Below, in pieces: positions 52,711 through 64,000 of a stretch of 64,000 bases of DNA. Location of the stretch: the NCBI RefSeq assembly GCF_014268935.2, contig NZ_JABWRJ020000004.1:372001-436000 (forward strand), given 5' to 3'. How positions within the stretch are numbered: the first letter of the stretch is position 1; every line of letters starts with the position of its first letter. The translations under genes and the position numbers were made by a program. A model generated the notes under the pieces. That model did no database searches. It was given only the letters and a program-made list of their open reading frames with translations, and had not been told where the DNA came from. Origin of the DNA: Pseudomonas peradeniyensis. Its GTDB lineage: Bacteria; Pseudomonadota; Gammaproteobacteria; Pseudomonadales; Pseudomonadaceae.

Positions 52711-54141
52711 ATGCTCCAGCTCCATCCGGACTCCTCCACCCCGCTGGTCAACCAGATCATCGACGGGCTGCGCGCGCTGATCGACGACCAGACGCTCAAG
52801 CCGGGGGCGAAGGTCCCGTCGATCCGGGCGTTTGCCTCGACCTACTCGGTGAGCACCTTCACCGTGGTCGAGGCCTACGACCGGCTGGTGGCCCAAGGCC
52901 TGCTGGTGAGCAAGGGCAATGCGGGGTTCTTCGTCAATCGTGCGGCGAACGAGCTGCTGGACAAGCACAACGTCGAGGTCGACACCAGCCGCCCCACCTT
53001 CAATTCCGAGTGGTACCTGCAGCAGATCTTCGAGATCCGCCAGTTGCCGTTCAAGCCGGGTTGCGGCTGGCTGCCCAACGACTGGATGTACGAGGAAGGC
53101 CTGCGTCGTGGCCTGCGCCAGGTGGCAGGCAGCCCGCTTGAGCTGTCCGGCTACGGCGACCCCCTGGGCCTGCCGGAGCTGCGCGCACTGACCGCGCAGA
53201 ACCTGCAGCAGGAACTGTCGATCGTCGCCAACCCGGCGCAGCTGATGCTCACCCACGGCGCCAGCCAGGCCCTGGACCTGGCCGTGCGCACCCTGGTACG
53301 CCCCGGCGACGTGGTGCTGGTGGACGACCCCGGCTACCCCAACCTGATGAGCATCCTGCGCACCCAGGGCGCCACCCTGGTGGGCGTGCCGCGCACCCCG
53401 GCGGGCTACGACCTCGACCAGCTCGAGCGCCTGTTGGCCCACCACCGACCCACGGCGTTCTTCACCCAGCCGCACCTGCACAGCCCGACCTGCTCGCGCA
53501 CCCCGCTGGCGCAGTTGCACCGCTTGCTGCAACTGGCCAGCCAGCATGGTTTCCGCCTGGTGGAGAACAACCTCTACGCCGACATGATCGCCGACCCGCT
53601 ACCCTGCCTGGCCAGCCTCGACCACCTGCAGCAGGTGGTGTACGTCGGCAGCTATTCCAAGAGCATCTCGCCCAACGTGCGGGTCGGCTACCTGCTGGCC
53701 AACCCCGAGCTGACCCAGCAACTGCTGCACCTGAAGATGCGCTCGGGCCTGACCACCTCGCAGGTGATGGAGCGGGTGGTGTACGCCGCGATCATCGATG
53801 GTCGCTGGCGCAAGCACCTCAAGCGCCTGCGCCAGCGCCTGGCCGAGGCGCATCAGGAAGTCGGCCGGCATTTGCACCGGCTGGGCTTCGAGCTGTTCAT
53901 CGAATCGGACGAGGGGATGTACATCTGGACCCGCCACCCGGCGATCCCCGACAGCGCCGCGCTGCTGGACGATGCGTTGGAGAAAGGCATCATGCTCGGG
54001 CCCGGGCAGCTATTCATGGTCGATGCCAAGGCCACCGGGTGGATGCGCTTCAACGTGGCGTTCAGTGCGGATCCGGCGATGTGGGAGTTGTTGGAGAAGG
54101 TGCTGGTCAAGCACGTTCGCAACAGGGGGCAGTGTCAATAG
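52711..54141 (+). CDS. MocR-type regulator (GntR helix-turn-helix fused to PLP aminotransferase)
   Basis: 476 residues. A winged helix of the GntR type occupies 1-75 (PLVNQIIDGLRALIDDQTLK, VPSIRAFASTYSVSTFTVVE). A fold-type I aminotransferase domain follows (SGYGDPLGLPELRALTAQNL, THGASQALDLAVRTLVRPGD, VVLVDDPGYPNLM, and the PLP lysine in VVYVGSYSKSISPNVRVGYL). MocR proteins bind PLP-amino acid adducts and activate a neighbouring transport or catabolic gene, here probably the divergent permease. Confidence 0.9.
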   Translation: MLQLHPDSSTPLVNQIIDGLRALIDDQTLKPGAKVPSIRAFASTYSVSTFTVVEAYDRLVAQGLLVSKGNAGFFVNRAANELLDKHNVEVDTSRPTFNSEWYLQQIFEIRQLPFKPGCGWLPNDWMYEEGLRRGLRQVAGSPLELSGYGDPLGLPELRALTAQNLQQELSIVANPAQLMLTHGASQALDLAVRTLVRPGDVVLVDDPGYPNLMSILRTQGATLVGVPRTPAGYDLDQLERLLAHHRPTAFFTQPHLHSPTCSRTPLAQLHRLLQLASQHGFRLVENNLYADMIADPLPCLASLDHLQQVVYVGSYSKSISPNVRVGYLLANPELTQQLLHLKMRSGLTTSQVMERVVYAAIIDGRWRKHLKRLRQRLAEAHQEVGRHLHRLGFELFIESDEGMYIWTRHPAIPDSAALLDDALEKGIMLGPGQLFMVDAKATGWMRFNVAFSADPAMWELLEKVLVKHVRNRGQCQ

Positions 54142-54173
54142 TCGTTTCGACGTAATCCCGACTTGCTACTGAT

Positions 54174-54323
54174 GCGGGTCTGTATCTGGATTGTCACTGC
54201 GCTGTAGTCGGCATCGCGGATGCTGATCCCAGCCTGGCAGACCTGCGAATAGCCGGCATCGAAATGCACCTTGTTCACGCTCACCTCGTCGAGGTCTATA
54301 GACAGCCCATCGACAGACATCAA
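54174..54323 (-). pseudogene. Fragment duplicated from the gene at 55453-56193
   Basis: The minus strand reads SIDLDEVSVNKVHFDAGYSQ and AGISIRDADYSAVTIQIQTR. It aligns with SIDLPAIDGVSESKVWVYFD and GGISIRDADGSADIQVTREV of the intact gene 1.2 kb away. Long stretches agree at the DNA level (for example GGCATCGCGGATGCTGAT). It has no start or upstream domain. It lies just before the RHS gene, so that gene is bracketed by a fragment and the full copy. Confidence 0.65.
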
Positions 54324-54444
54324 TCCCATGGCATTCGGATGCGCACAGAAACAACATGGGCAAGATTGCCTGGCACTTTTGCCAGTTGCGCGCGATCTGT
54401 CCCAGGCTTGATGCTCCGGCATCGGCTTCGCAGGGAGCAATATC

Positions 54445-55341
54445 GTGAGCCCGTATCCAGACCAGACCTGCACATTGCTGCTTACGGATACTCAGCGTTC
54501 AACGCTCATGGCACGCTCACGCTGTGGGTTCAGATCACATGCCTACACAGCTTTTGGCTACTCGCAGCACCAGCCAACGGACAACGATGGCTTTCAAGGC
54601 CAACGGGTAGAACTCTCGACCGGCCATTACCTGCTGGGTAATGGTTACCGTGCCTATAATCCCGCGCTGATGCGGTTCAACAGCCCGGACAGCTATTCTC
54701 CGTTCGACCGCGGGGGCATCAACTGTTATTGCTTCGCACTTAACAGCCCCACCAACTTCAGCGATCCCAGCGGACATGCAACGCAGTACATGTACAGGTT
54801 GCAGAGCATCCTGGCAGCAGATTTCAGGATCGTATCAGGGCTCACCAGCTTCATCTCGGCAAACGCAGGGATGCAGACCCATATTGCCTACAATGGACAT
54901 GGTGGTCCAGGATTCGTGCAGGGAATGATAAGCCCCGACAGCAATGACACGTATATCTGGTCCAGCGAAATCAGCAAGGTCGTCAGACCAGAACACAAAG
55001 CGCTCGGACTCAAAGGCATCGCAGCATTCTGCTACAGCGCAGACATGCCGACTGAGCCCGGCCAGACCTCTATCGCGCACGCGTTTGCCAATGAACTCGA
55101 TCAACCCACTATCGGTTTTTTCGGTGAGGTCTTCTACAACCCCACCAATGAGGGAGCCACCGATCTCAAAAGCCAACCAGCGCATGAATATGGAATCATA
55201 ATGAATCAGGTCGGCTACTCGCTTAATTTCCAGCCAGCGTCGTTTTTGCCAGATAACTATCTGAGCGAACGACTACAAAGCAAGAAAAGTGGCCTCTTCT
55301 TACCATTGATCTATGCCATCCGCAAAAGCACCAACGACTGA
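54445..55341 (+). CDS. RHS-core protein with caspase-like C-terminal tip
   Basis: 298 residues from a GTG with GGGAG 8 bases upstream. Residues 45-112 form the RHS-associated core (FQGQRVELSTGHYLLGNGYR, NPALMRFNSPDSYSPFDRGG, NCYCFALNSPTNFSDPSG), only the end of a full Rhs barrel. The tip (115-298) has HIAYNGHGGPGFVQG with H152 and LKGIAAFCYSADMPTEPGQ with C196, then SIAHAFANELDQPTIGFFGE. This His-Gly-His-Gly ... Cys-x-Ser pattern is that of clan CD (caspase/C80-like) cysteine peptidases. It lacks the Rhs shell and any signal peptide. No immunity gene follows within 110 bp on the same strand. It is probably a polymorphic toxin module; the activity is inferred. Confidence 0.7.
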   Translation: MSPYPDQTCTLLLTDTQRSTLMARSRCGFRSHAYTAFGYSQHQPTDNDGFQGQRVELSTGHYLLGNGYRAYNPALMRFNSPDSYSPFDRGGINCYCFALNSPTNFSDPSGHATQYMYRLQSILAADFRIVSGLTSFISANAGMQTHIAYNGHGGPGFVQGMISPDSNDTYIWSSEISKVVRPEHKALGLKGIAAFCYSADMPTEPGQTSIAHAFANELDQPTIGFFGEVFYNPTNEGATDLKSQPAHEYGIIMNQVGYSLNFQPASFLPDNYLSERLQSKKSGLFLPLIYAIRKSTND

Positions 55342-55452
55342 CGCGTCCTCCAGCGGCAAGGATGGAAAAGCGAGCTTTCAAGCCATCCAACTCGACCCGT
55401 CATTAATCTCGTGTTGGTGTCAACCAGGGAATTCCCAAGCGAGCCTGGCCGG

Positions 55453-56193
55453 TTAAAGGGAATGCGAAAGACCCGCATGCCTTTTCCGCCCCAGCCAGAC
55501 ATATGCCAACGCCAGCAACCCCAGCACCAGTGCAGCAAACACCGCCACCACCACCTGGCTGTAGCGCGCCAGCAGCGCCGGGAACCCCACCACCTCGCGG
55601 GTCACCTGGATATCGGCGCTGCCGTCGGCATCGCGGATGCTGATGCCGCCCTGGCGGATCTGCGAGTAGTCGGCGTCGAAGTACACCCAGACCTTGCTTT
55701 CGCTCACCCCGTCGATGGCCGGCAGGTCGATGCTGCTGGTGGGCGTCGGCACCAGCGTGTCGTTGCCGGCGGCGTCGCGCACCTGCACCAGGCCCTTGGC
55801 CGGCAAGCGGATGTGCACGGCCTTGAGCGGCGCCTGGGCGGGGTTGTACAGCTCGATGAGCAGGCCGGTACGGTGATCCACCAACCCGGCCTCGAACGGT
55901 CTGGCAAACAGTTGCAGGTAAGGAGCCTGGGCCAGGTCGACCAGCTTGTCGATCTGCGGATGGCTGAGGGCGCCGGCGCCGATCTCGCTGATCTGCGTGT
56001 GCAGCCGCTCGTACTTGAGCAGATCGTTGGCCTGGCTGATGCGCTCGTTGAACTGGCCCGGGTAGGTGAGATGGGCGTAGGTCAGGCGCGCCTGCAGGCG
56101 GTCGTCGTCGCGCAGTACTGCGTAGAGCGTGGCAGCGACGATGACCAGGGCGAGCAGGCCCACCAGGGATTTACCGACTTTTTCCCAATTCAC
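55453..56193 (-). CDS. Hypothetical membrane protein, two helices
   Basis: 246 residues from a GTG at 56193 with AGGA upstream. An N-terminal helix (LVGLLALVIVAATLYAVL) is followed by a soluble domain of about 170 residues (YAHLTYPGQFNERISQANDL; GGISIRDADGSADIQVTREV) and a C-terminal helix (VVVAVFAALVLGLLALAYVW). No known family. A diverged fragment of its 3' half lies on the other side of the RHS gene. It is convergent with that gene. Confidence 0.7.
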   Translation of the reverse strand: MNWEKVGKSLVGLLALVIVAATLYAVLRDDDRLQARLTYAHLTYPGQFNERISQANDLLKYERLHTQISEIGAGALSHPQIDKLVDLAQAPYLQLFARPFEAGLVDHRTGLLIELYNPAQAPLKAVHIRLPAKGLVQVRDAAGNDTLVPTPTSSIDLPAIDGVSESKVWVYFDADYSQIRQGGISIRDADGSADIQVTREVVGFPALLARYSQVVVAVFAALVLGLLALAYVWLGRKRHAGLSHSL

Positions 56194-56343
56194 CTTGAGG
56201 GTTCCTTGTTTTACGGGCGTGACGAGAGGCAAGGCAGGCAAGGGTGCCAAGAACACCGGGTTCGGGCAAGGGTTGGCTGCCTGTGATGAAGCGGACTTGA
56301 ACGATGACCGGCATGTACGCGTGTCCCTGTAGGAACGGCCGCA

Positions 56344-57090
56344 TCAACCCCGCGCCAGCAACCCCGGTACCGCGACCACCAGCATCGCCACCCCGGACAG
56401 CGTCAGCAGCCCCAGCACGATCCGGCGAAACGCCAGTTCGCTGATCCCCAGGTACAACCGCGTACCCAGCAGTGTCGGCACTGCCATCGCCAACGCCACC
56501 ACCGCGAACGCCGGCAGCAGCGCCGGGGTCACCAGCCCGCTGCCCAGGTAGGTGAGCATGGTCACCGCCAGCATCGACAGGTTGAAGTTCTGGATCACCG
56601 CCCGCTGGGTATCGCGCTCGAACCCGCGCAGGGTGCACCAGAGCGTCGGCACGGTACCGGTAAAACCGCCGATGCCGCCCAGCACCCCGCCGACCATGCC
56701 CACCGCGCCATCGGCCAGGCGCCCGCCCTGCAGACGCGGCAGGCGCGGCGCCAGCAGCATCAGCGGGCACCACACCACCAGCAGCGTGCCGAACACCGCC
56801 TTGAACCACAGCATGTCCAGGTAAGGCAGTACCCACACACCCAGCGGAATCCCCGCCAGCCCGCCCAGCACGAAGGGCCACAGCAGCGTCCAGCTGAAGC
56901 CCCGACGCACGCTGAACACGGCGATCAGCTGCCCGGTAAGGCTGCCGAACACGGTCAACACCGCCGCTACCCGCGGCTCCAGTCCCCAGGCCCAGAACGA
57001 CATGGCCACCATGCCGAAGGCAAAGCCCGACAGGCCCTGGACGAAACCGGCGACGATGGCGCCAAGGGCGATGAGATAGAGCGGATCCAT
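56344..57090 (-). CDS. TauE/SafE family exporter
   Basis: 248 residues from the ATG at 57090 with about eight helices. The start LYLIALGAIVAGFVQGLSGF and the internal repeat GMVGGVLGGIGGFTGTVPTL are diagnostic of the TauE/SafE (DUF81) family, which exports sulfite, sulfonate-derived anions or similar compounds. It is divergent from the multicopper oxidase gene across 244 bp. Its substrate is unknown. Confidence 0.87.
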   Translation of the reverse strand: MDPLYLIALGAIVAGFVQGLSGFAFGMVAMSFWAWGLEPRVAAVLTVFGSLTGQLIAVFSVRRGFSWTLLWPFVLGGLAGIPLGVWVLPYLDMLWFKAVFGTLLVVWCPLMLLAPRLPRLQGGRLADGAVGMVGGVLGGIGGFTGTVPTLWCTLRGFERDTQRAVIQNFNLSMLAVTMLTYLGSGLVTPALLPAFAVVALAMAVPTLLGTRLYLGISELAFRRIVLGLLTLSGVAMLVVAVPGLLARG

Positions 57091-57171
57091 GTGGGCTCCC
57101 TGCGACGATCGATGACATCGGCTGGGGAGCATTCCCCACCCAGCAATGGGTGTCCAGCCCCAGGTTTGCGG

Positions 57172-57215
57172 CAACACCTTGAGCGTTTCTCGTTCGCAAC
57201 ACTGCAACATCTTGA
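57172..57215 (+). promoter_or_regulatory. Enhancer-like direct repeats upstream of a sigma-54 promoter
   Basis: CAACACCTTGA (57172-57182) and CAACATCTTGA (57205-57215) are 11-bp direct repeats with one mismatch, their starts 33 bp apart (about three helical turns). They end 28 bp before the -24 element. They may bind an NtrC-type activator. Confidence 0.5.
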
Positions 57216-57243
57216 AACAACTGGCGTTTGGCCATTTACCGCT

Positions 57244-57259
57244 TGGCACAGCCGTTGCT
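57244..57259 (+). promoter_or_regulatory. Sigma-54 promoter of the multicopper oxidase gene
   Basis: TGGCACA-GCCG-TTGCT matches the -24/-12 consensus TGGCACR-N4-TTGCW, with 10 nt between the GG and GC. The start of transcription would lie near 57270, giving a leader of about 65 nt to the ATG at 57335. Confidence 0.8.
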
Positions 57260-57334
57260 GACCCCTGTTCAAGGCACATCGCCGCTTATCGAGCGGCAAC
57301 AGATGCCAATCTGCACAACACGGGGCATACGGCA

Positions 57335-60730
<3,396 letters not shown>

Positions 60731-60741
60731 CGTCGTGCAAG

Positions 60742-60761
60742 GGGCCGCTACGCGGCCCTTT
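60742..60761 (+). terminator. Hairpin after the multicopper oxidase gene
   Basis: GGGCCGC-TAC-GCGGCCC followed by TTT, 12 bp after the stop; weak T tract, possibly only partial termination before the SCO1 gene. Confidence 0.7.
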
Positions 60762-60786
60762 CATACCAACCTAAGAGGGTCAGACC

Positions 60787-61752
60787 ATGCCCCGCCTCTG
60801 CCACCTGCTGCTCCTGCTGCTGCTCACACTCAGCCTCGCCTGGTCGCTGCCCCCCGGCACCCGCGCAACGCCCTCCACCCCCTGGGGCGCTGACTACTTC
60901 CCCAACATCCCCCTGCTCACCCAGGACGGCCGACAGGTCCGCTTCTTCGACGACCTGATCAAGGACAAGGTGGTGGCCATCAACTTCATCTTCACCGGCT
61001 GCGGCGACTCCTGCCCGGTGGAAACCGCGCGCCTGCGCCAGGTGCAGAAGCTGCTGGGCGAGCGCGTCGGCCAGGACATCTTCATCTACTCGATCAGCAT
61101 CGACCCCTACAACGACACTCCCGCCACCCTCAAACGCTACGCCGAGAAGTTCGCCATCGGCCCCGGCTGGACCCTGCTCACCGGCGAAGCCGCCGACATC
61201 GAGCAGCTGCGCCGCAGCCTCGGGCTGTACATCGAGGGCCTGGAGAACGGCCGCAGCAAGGACCACAACCTCAGCCTGATCATCGGCAACCAAGCCACCG
61301 GCCGCTGGATGAAGGCCTCGCCCTTCGAAAGCCCGTACATCCTCGCCGACCGCCTGGCCAATAGCCTGCACAACTGGAGGACCGCCAGCGCCCAGCGCCG
61401 CGACTACACCCAGGCCCCGGATATCCGCCCGCCGAGCGCCGGCGAACAACTGTTCCGTACCCGTTGCTCGTCGTGCCATACCCTGGGCGATGCCGAGCCC
61501 GGCGCCACCCGTGGCATCGGCCCGGACCTGCTGGGGGTGACCCGCCAGCGCGAGGAACAGTGGTTGAAACGCTGGCTGATGGAGCCGGACCGGATGCTGG
61601 CGGAGAAAGACCCGCTGGCGATGCTGCTGTACGCGCAGTACAACCAGCTGGCGATGCCCAACATGCGCCTGGGCGAAACCGAAGTGACCGCGCTGATCGG
61701 CTATCTCGAGGAAGAAACACAACGGCGCCAGGTGCCCTCGGCGCAACGTTGA
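60787..61752 (+). CDS. SCO1/SenC copper chaperone fused to cytochrome c
   Basis: 321 residues with a signal peptide (LLLLLLTLSLAWSLPPG). The SCO domain has the copper site FTGCGDSCPVETARL (C72, C76) and a His in SKDHNLSLII (H160). A c-type heme motif follows at 227-231 (RTRCSSCHTLGD), with a Met ligand in LAMPNMRLGE. SCO proteins insert copper or act as thiol reductants; the fused heme suggests electron transfer. It lies 56 bp after the multicopper oxidase gene, so it likely supplies copper to it or takes its electrons. Confidence 0.87.
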   Translation: MPRLCHLLLLLLLTLSLAWSLPPGTRATPSTPWGADYFPNIPLLTQDGRQVRFFDDLIKDKVVAINFIFTGCGDSCPVETARLRQVQKLLGERVGQDIFIYSISIDPYNDTPATLKRYAEKFAIGPGWTLLTGEAADIEQLRRSLGLYIEGLENGRSKDHNLSLIIGNQATGRWMKASPFESPYILADRLANSLHNWRTASAQRRDYTQAPDIRPPSAGEQLFRTRCSSCHTLGDAEPGATRGIGPDLLGVTRQREEQWLKRWLMEPDRMLAEKDPLAMLLYAQYNQLAMPNMRLGETEVTALIGYLEEETQRRQVPSAQR

Positions 61753-61827
61753 ACCTCGACCCTTGACCACCAGCGCTGCCCCGGCCCATGCTCGACCGCT
61801 TCCATCCCACGCTCAAGGAACGACCGC

Positions 61828-63105
61828 ATGAAGCTGGAAACACTCGCCATCCACGCGGGCTTCAGCCCCGACCCGACCACCAAGGCGGTGGCCGTGCCGA
61901 TATACCAGACCACCTCGTTCGCCTTCGACGACACCCAGCACGGCGCCGACCTGTTCGACCTCAAGGTCGCGGGCAACATCTACTCGCGCATCATGAACCC
62001 CACCAACGACGTGCTCGAGCAACGCATGGCCGCCCTCGAGGGCGGGGTCGGCGCGCTGGCCGTGGCCTCGGGCATGGCCGCCATCACCTACGCCATCCAG
62101 ACCGTCGCCGAAGCCGGCGACAACATCGTCTCGGTGGCCAAGCTGTACGGCGGCACCTACAACCTGCTGGCCCACACCCTGCCGCGCATGGGCATCACCA
62201 CCCGCTTCGCCGCCCACGACGACATCGCCGCCCTCGAGGCGCTGATCGACGCGCGCACCAAGGCAGTGTTCTGCGAGTCGATCGGCAACCCCGCCGGCAA
62301 CATCGTCGATATCGCCGCGCTGGCCGAGGCGGCCCACCGCCATGGCGTGCCGCTGATCGTCGACAACACCGTGGCCACGCCGATTCTCTGCCGCCCGTTC
62401 GAGCACGGCGCCGATATCGTCGTGCACTCGCTGACCAAGTACATCGGCGGCCATGGCACCAGCATCGGCGGCATCGTCATCGACTCGGGCAAGTTCCCCT
62501 GGGCCGATCACAAGGAACGTTTCGCCCTGCTCAACACTCCCGACCCGTCCTACCACGGCGTTACCTACACCGAGGCCTTCGGCCCCGCCGCCTTCATCGG
62601 CCGCTGCCGCGTGGTGCCGCTGCGCAACACCGGTGCAGCGCTGTCGCCGTTCAATGCCTTCCTGATCCTGCAAGGCCTGGAGACCCTGGCCCTGCGCATG
62701 GAGCGCCATACCGAGAATGCGCTCAAGGTCGCCCGCTACCTGCAGGAACACGACCAGGTGGCCTGGGTGAAATATGCCGGCCTGCCCGACCACCCCGAAC
62801 ACCAACTGGCACAGCGCTACACTGGCGGCAAACCGGCGGCGATCCTGTCGTTCGGCATCAAGGGCGGCCAGGCCGCCGGGGCACGCTTCATCGATGCGTT
62901 GCAACTGGTGGTGCGCCTGGTCAACATCGGCGACGCCAAGTCGCTGGCCTGCCATCCCGCCTCCACCACCCACCGCCAGCTCAACGACGAAGAACTGGAG
63001 AAGGCCGGCGTGCCGCGAGACATGGTGCGCCTGTCGATCGGCATCGAGCACAGCGACGACATCATCGCCGACCTCGCCCAGGCCCTGGAGGCCAGTCGCG
63101 GCTGA
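61828..63105 (+). CDS. metY: O-acetylhomoserine aminocarboxypropyltransferase
   Basis: 425 residues, typical of this Cys/Met metabolism PLP enzyme. It starts MKLETLAIHAGFSPDPTTKA and has the family blocks YSRIMNPTNDVLEQRMAALE, AVASGMAAITYAIQTVAEAG, VDNTVATPILCRPFEHGADI and the PLP lysine in VVHSLTKYIGGHGTSIGG. It makes homocysteine from O-acetylhomoserine and sulfide in the cytoplasm. It lies 75 bp after the SCO1 gene and is probably a separate unit. Confidence 0.92.
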   Translation: MKLETLAIHAGFSPDPTTKAVAVPIYQTTSFAFDDTQHGADLFDLKVAGNIYSRIMNPTNDVLEQRMAALEGGVGALAVASGMAAITYAIQTVAEAGDNIVSVAKLYGGTYNLLAHTLPRMGITTRFAAHDDIAALEALIDARTKAVFCESIGNPAGNIVDIAALAEAAHRHGVPLIVDNTVATPILCRPFEHGADIVVHSLTKYIGGHGTSIGGIVIDSGKFPWADHKERFALLNTPDPSYHGVTYTEAFGPAAFIGRCRVVPLRNTGAALSPFNAFLILQGLETLALRMERHTENALKVARYLQEHDQVAWVKYAGLPDHPEHQLAQRYTGGKPAAILSFGIKGGQAAGARFIDALQLVVRLVNIGDAKSLACHPASTTHRQLNDEELEKAGVPRDMVRLSIGIEHSDDIIADLAQALEASRG

Positions 63106-63169
63106 TCGACCCGCGCCCCACCCAATGCCGACGGCGGGCGCGTACCCTGTAGAACCGGAACCCCACGCA

Positions 63170-63943
63170 ATGACCCTTTTCTACCTGAAACTCCTGGTCA
63201 CCCCGCTGCTGATGTGGGCCATCTCCCTCGCCTCGCGGCGCTGGGGCGGCCTGCTCGGCGGGCTGCTGTCCGGCCTGCCGATCACCTCGGCCCTGGTGAT
63301 GACCTTCCTGTGCCTGGAGCAAGGCACGGGCTTCGCCCTGGGCGCGGTACCCGGCGCGCTGGGTGGGTTGGCGGCGGTGCAGGCCACCTACACCTTCTAC
63401 CTGTTCGCCACACGCCGGGTCGATATCGCTCCGGCCGTGCTGCTGGCGCTCCTGTTCTATGGCCTGGCGGCCTATGCCTTCACCCACTGGGGTGGGCTGT
63501 ACCTGTCGGTGACCGTGGCGCTGCTGCTGATCGGCGTGCTGATCCGCGTCAGTGGCCGCGAGCCCAGGCCCGACACCCTCGTCCGCCCCCGGCAGCGGTA
63601 TTGGGAGATTCCCTTGCGAATGGTATCCGCCACCTCGCTGCTGATGGTCACCACCAGCCTGGCCAACTGGCTGGGGCCAGCCACCAGCGGCATGCTGGCG
63701 CCAATTCCGGTGATTGCCTGGCCGCTGGTGGTGTTCGCCCATGTGCAGGGTGGCCGGGCCGGGATGGCGGCGATGGTGCGGGGCAATGCCATTGGTGCGG
63801 TGGGAGTGATTGCATTCTACCTGGCGATGGCGGGGTTGCTGGAGCGATTGGGGGTTGCCGTGACCATCGGCCTCGCCATGGGCCTGGCCGTGGCACTGAC
63901 CGTCGCGTTGGCGGCGGCGCTGCGCCGGTTACCGACTGATTGA
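63170..63943 (+). CDS. Hypothetical inner-membrane protein
   Basis: 257 residues from the ATG at 63170, with about seven hydrophobic helices. It opens MTLFYLKLLVTPLLMWAISL and has GGLLGGLLSGLPITSALVMT and NAIGAVGVIAFYLAMAGL. The glycine-rich repeats and the small size resemble drug/metabolite or aromatic transport families, but no signature was conclusive. It follows metY by 64 bp on the same strand and could be cotranscribed. No function assigned. Confidence 0.75.
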   Translation: MTLFYLKLLVTPLLMWAISLASRRWGGLLGGLLSGLPITSALVMTFLCLEQGTGFALGAVPGALGGLAAVQATYTFYLFATRRVDIAPAVLLALLFYGLAAYAFTHWGGLYLSVTVALLLIGVLIRVSGREPRPDTLVRPRQRYWEIPLRMVSATSLLMVTTSLANWLGPATSGMLAPIPVIAWPLVVFAHVQGGRAGMAAMVRGNAIGAVGVIAFYLAMAGLLERLGVAVTIGLAMGLAVALTVALAAALRRLPTD

Positions 63944-64000
63944 CCCGTGTTTCGAACAGATCCTGGGCTTGATCCATCCTCTCTGGAGGCAGCCCCTGCG

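Noticed and set aside
54135..54473. 112-codon minus-strand frame before the RHS gene considered as an immunity gene
   Set aside because: Its first half is antisense to the RHS start and its second half is a recognisable fragment of the gene at 55453-56193; there is no membrane or immunity-like feature.
63944..64000. Possible gene start at the right edge
   Set aside because: The 57 bp after the last stop hold no start with a ribosome-binding site and no recognisable coding sequence.

Overview
The window is a GC-rich chromosomal segment of a Pseudomonas, most likely of the P. putida group. This rests on the putida-type REP sequences (paired GCGGGGCAAGCCCGCTCC-type palindromes), a cysI–DUF934 pair, a DOPA-decarboxylase-like gene beside a LysR regulator, and a mcoA-like multicopper oxidase next to a SCO1/cytochrome c gene. 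Most of it is core-type metabolism and transport, interrupted by several accessory blocks. No rRNA, tRNA, CRISPR array or prophage structural gene was seen.

Layout. 1-0.9 kb: 3' part of a band-7/SPFH-like gene. 0.9-4.3 kb: a PAAR-headed effector with a glycine-rich, probably membrane-acting C-terminus, followed by four tandem immunity-like membrane genes separated by broken pieces of the effector gene. 4.5-16.4 kb: acyl-CoA dehydrogenase and LysR, DUF2970, a periplasmic binding protein, sulfite reductase with its DUF934 partner, a 521-aa protein of unknown function, AraC, methyltransferase, an LspA paralogue and a GNAT-like gene with a small partner. 16.4-24.9 kb: a compact type II secretion cluster (G-K-L-M-D-E-F on the minus strand, I divergent), with a PfpI/DJ-1 remnant at its end. 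25-28.8 kb: SBF-type transporter, class C beta-lactamase, a gene with a long structured leader, and a secreted nuclease lipoprotein. 28.9-33.3 kb: defence island with a Septu-like ATPase/HNH pair converging on an McrBC-like pair. 33.6-39.9 kb: MHS transporter, katG, a PD-(D/E)xK nuclease, a low-GC membrane protein and a MITE-like element.

39.9-47.2 kb: aromatic amino acid decarboxylase and LysR, YebC-family regulator, FAD amine oxidase, OPA-type transporter and a divergent LysR with a clear operator-like palindrome. 47.2-49.5 kb: a repeat-rich intergenic region with a G-tract repeat, a long inverted repeat, a hexanucleotide repeat, a REP pair and an intact IS3-family (IS150-type) insertion. 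49.6-57.1 kb: DUF2784, tam, amino acid permease and a MocR regulator, an RHS-core protein with a caspase-like tip flanked by a duplicated gene fragment, and a TauE-type exporter. 57.2-64 kb: mcoA-like multicopper oxidase under a near-consensus sigma-54 promoter, a SCO1–cytochrome c fusion, O-acetylhomoserine sulfhydrylase and a membrane protein.

How it fits together: the secretion cluster and the mcoA-like oxidase may be functionally linked, since a type II system is needed for extracellular Mn oxidation in related strains. The effector/immunity array, the RHS-tip protein, the Septu-like and McrBC-like genes and the PD-(D/E)xK gene are the conflict systems of the window. The most unusual structures are the decayed immunity array with homopolymer frameshifts, the RHS protein with His/Cys peptidase-like motifs and no obvious immunity gene, and the enhancer-like direct repeats in front of the sigma-54 promoter.
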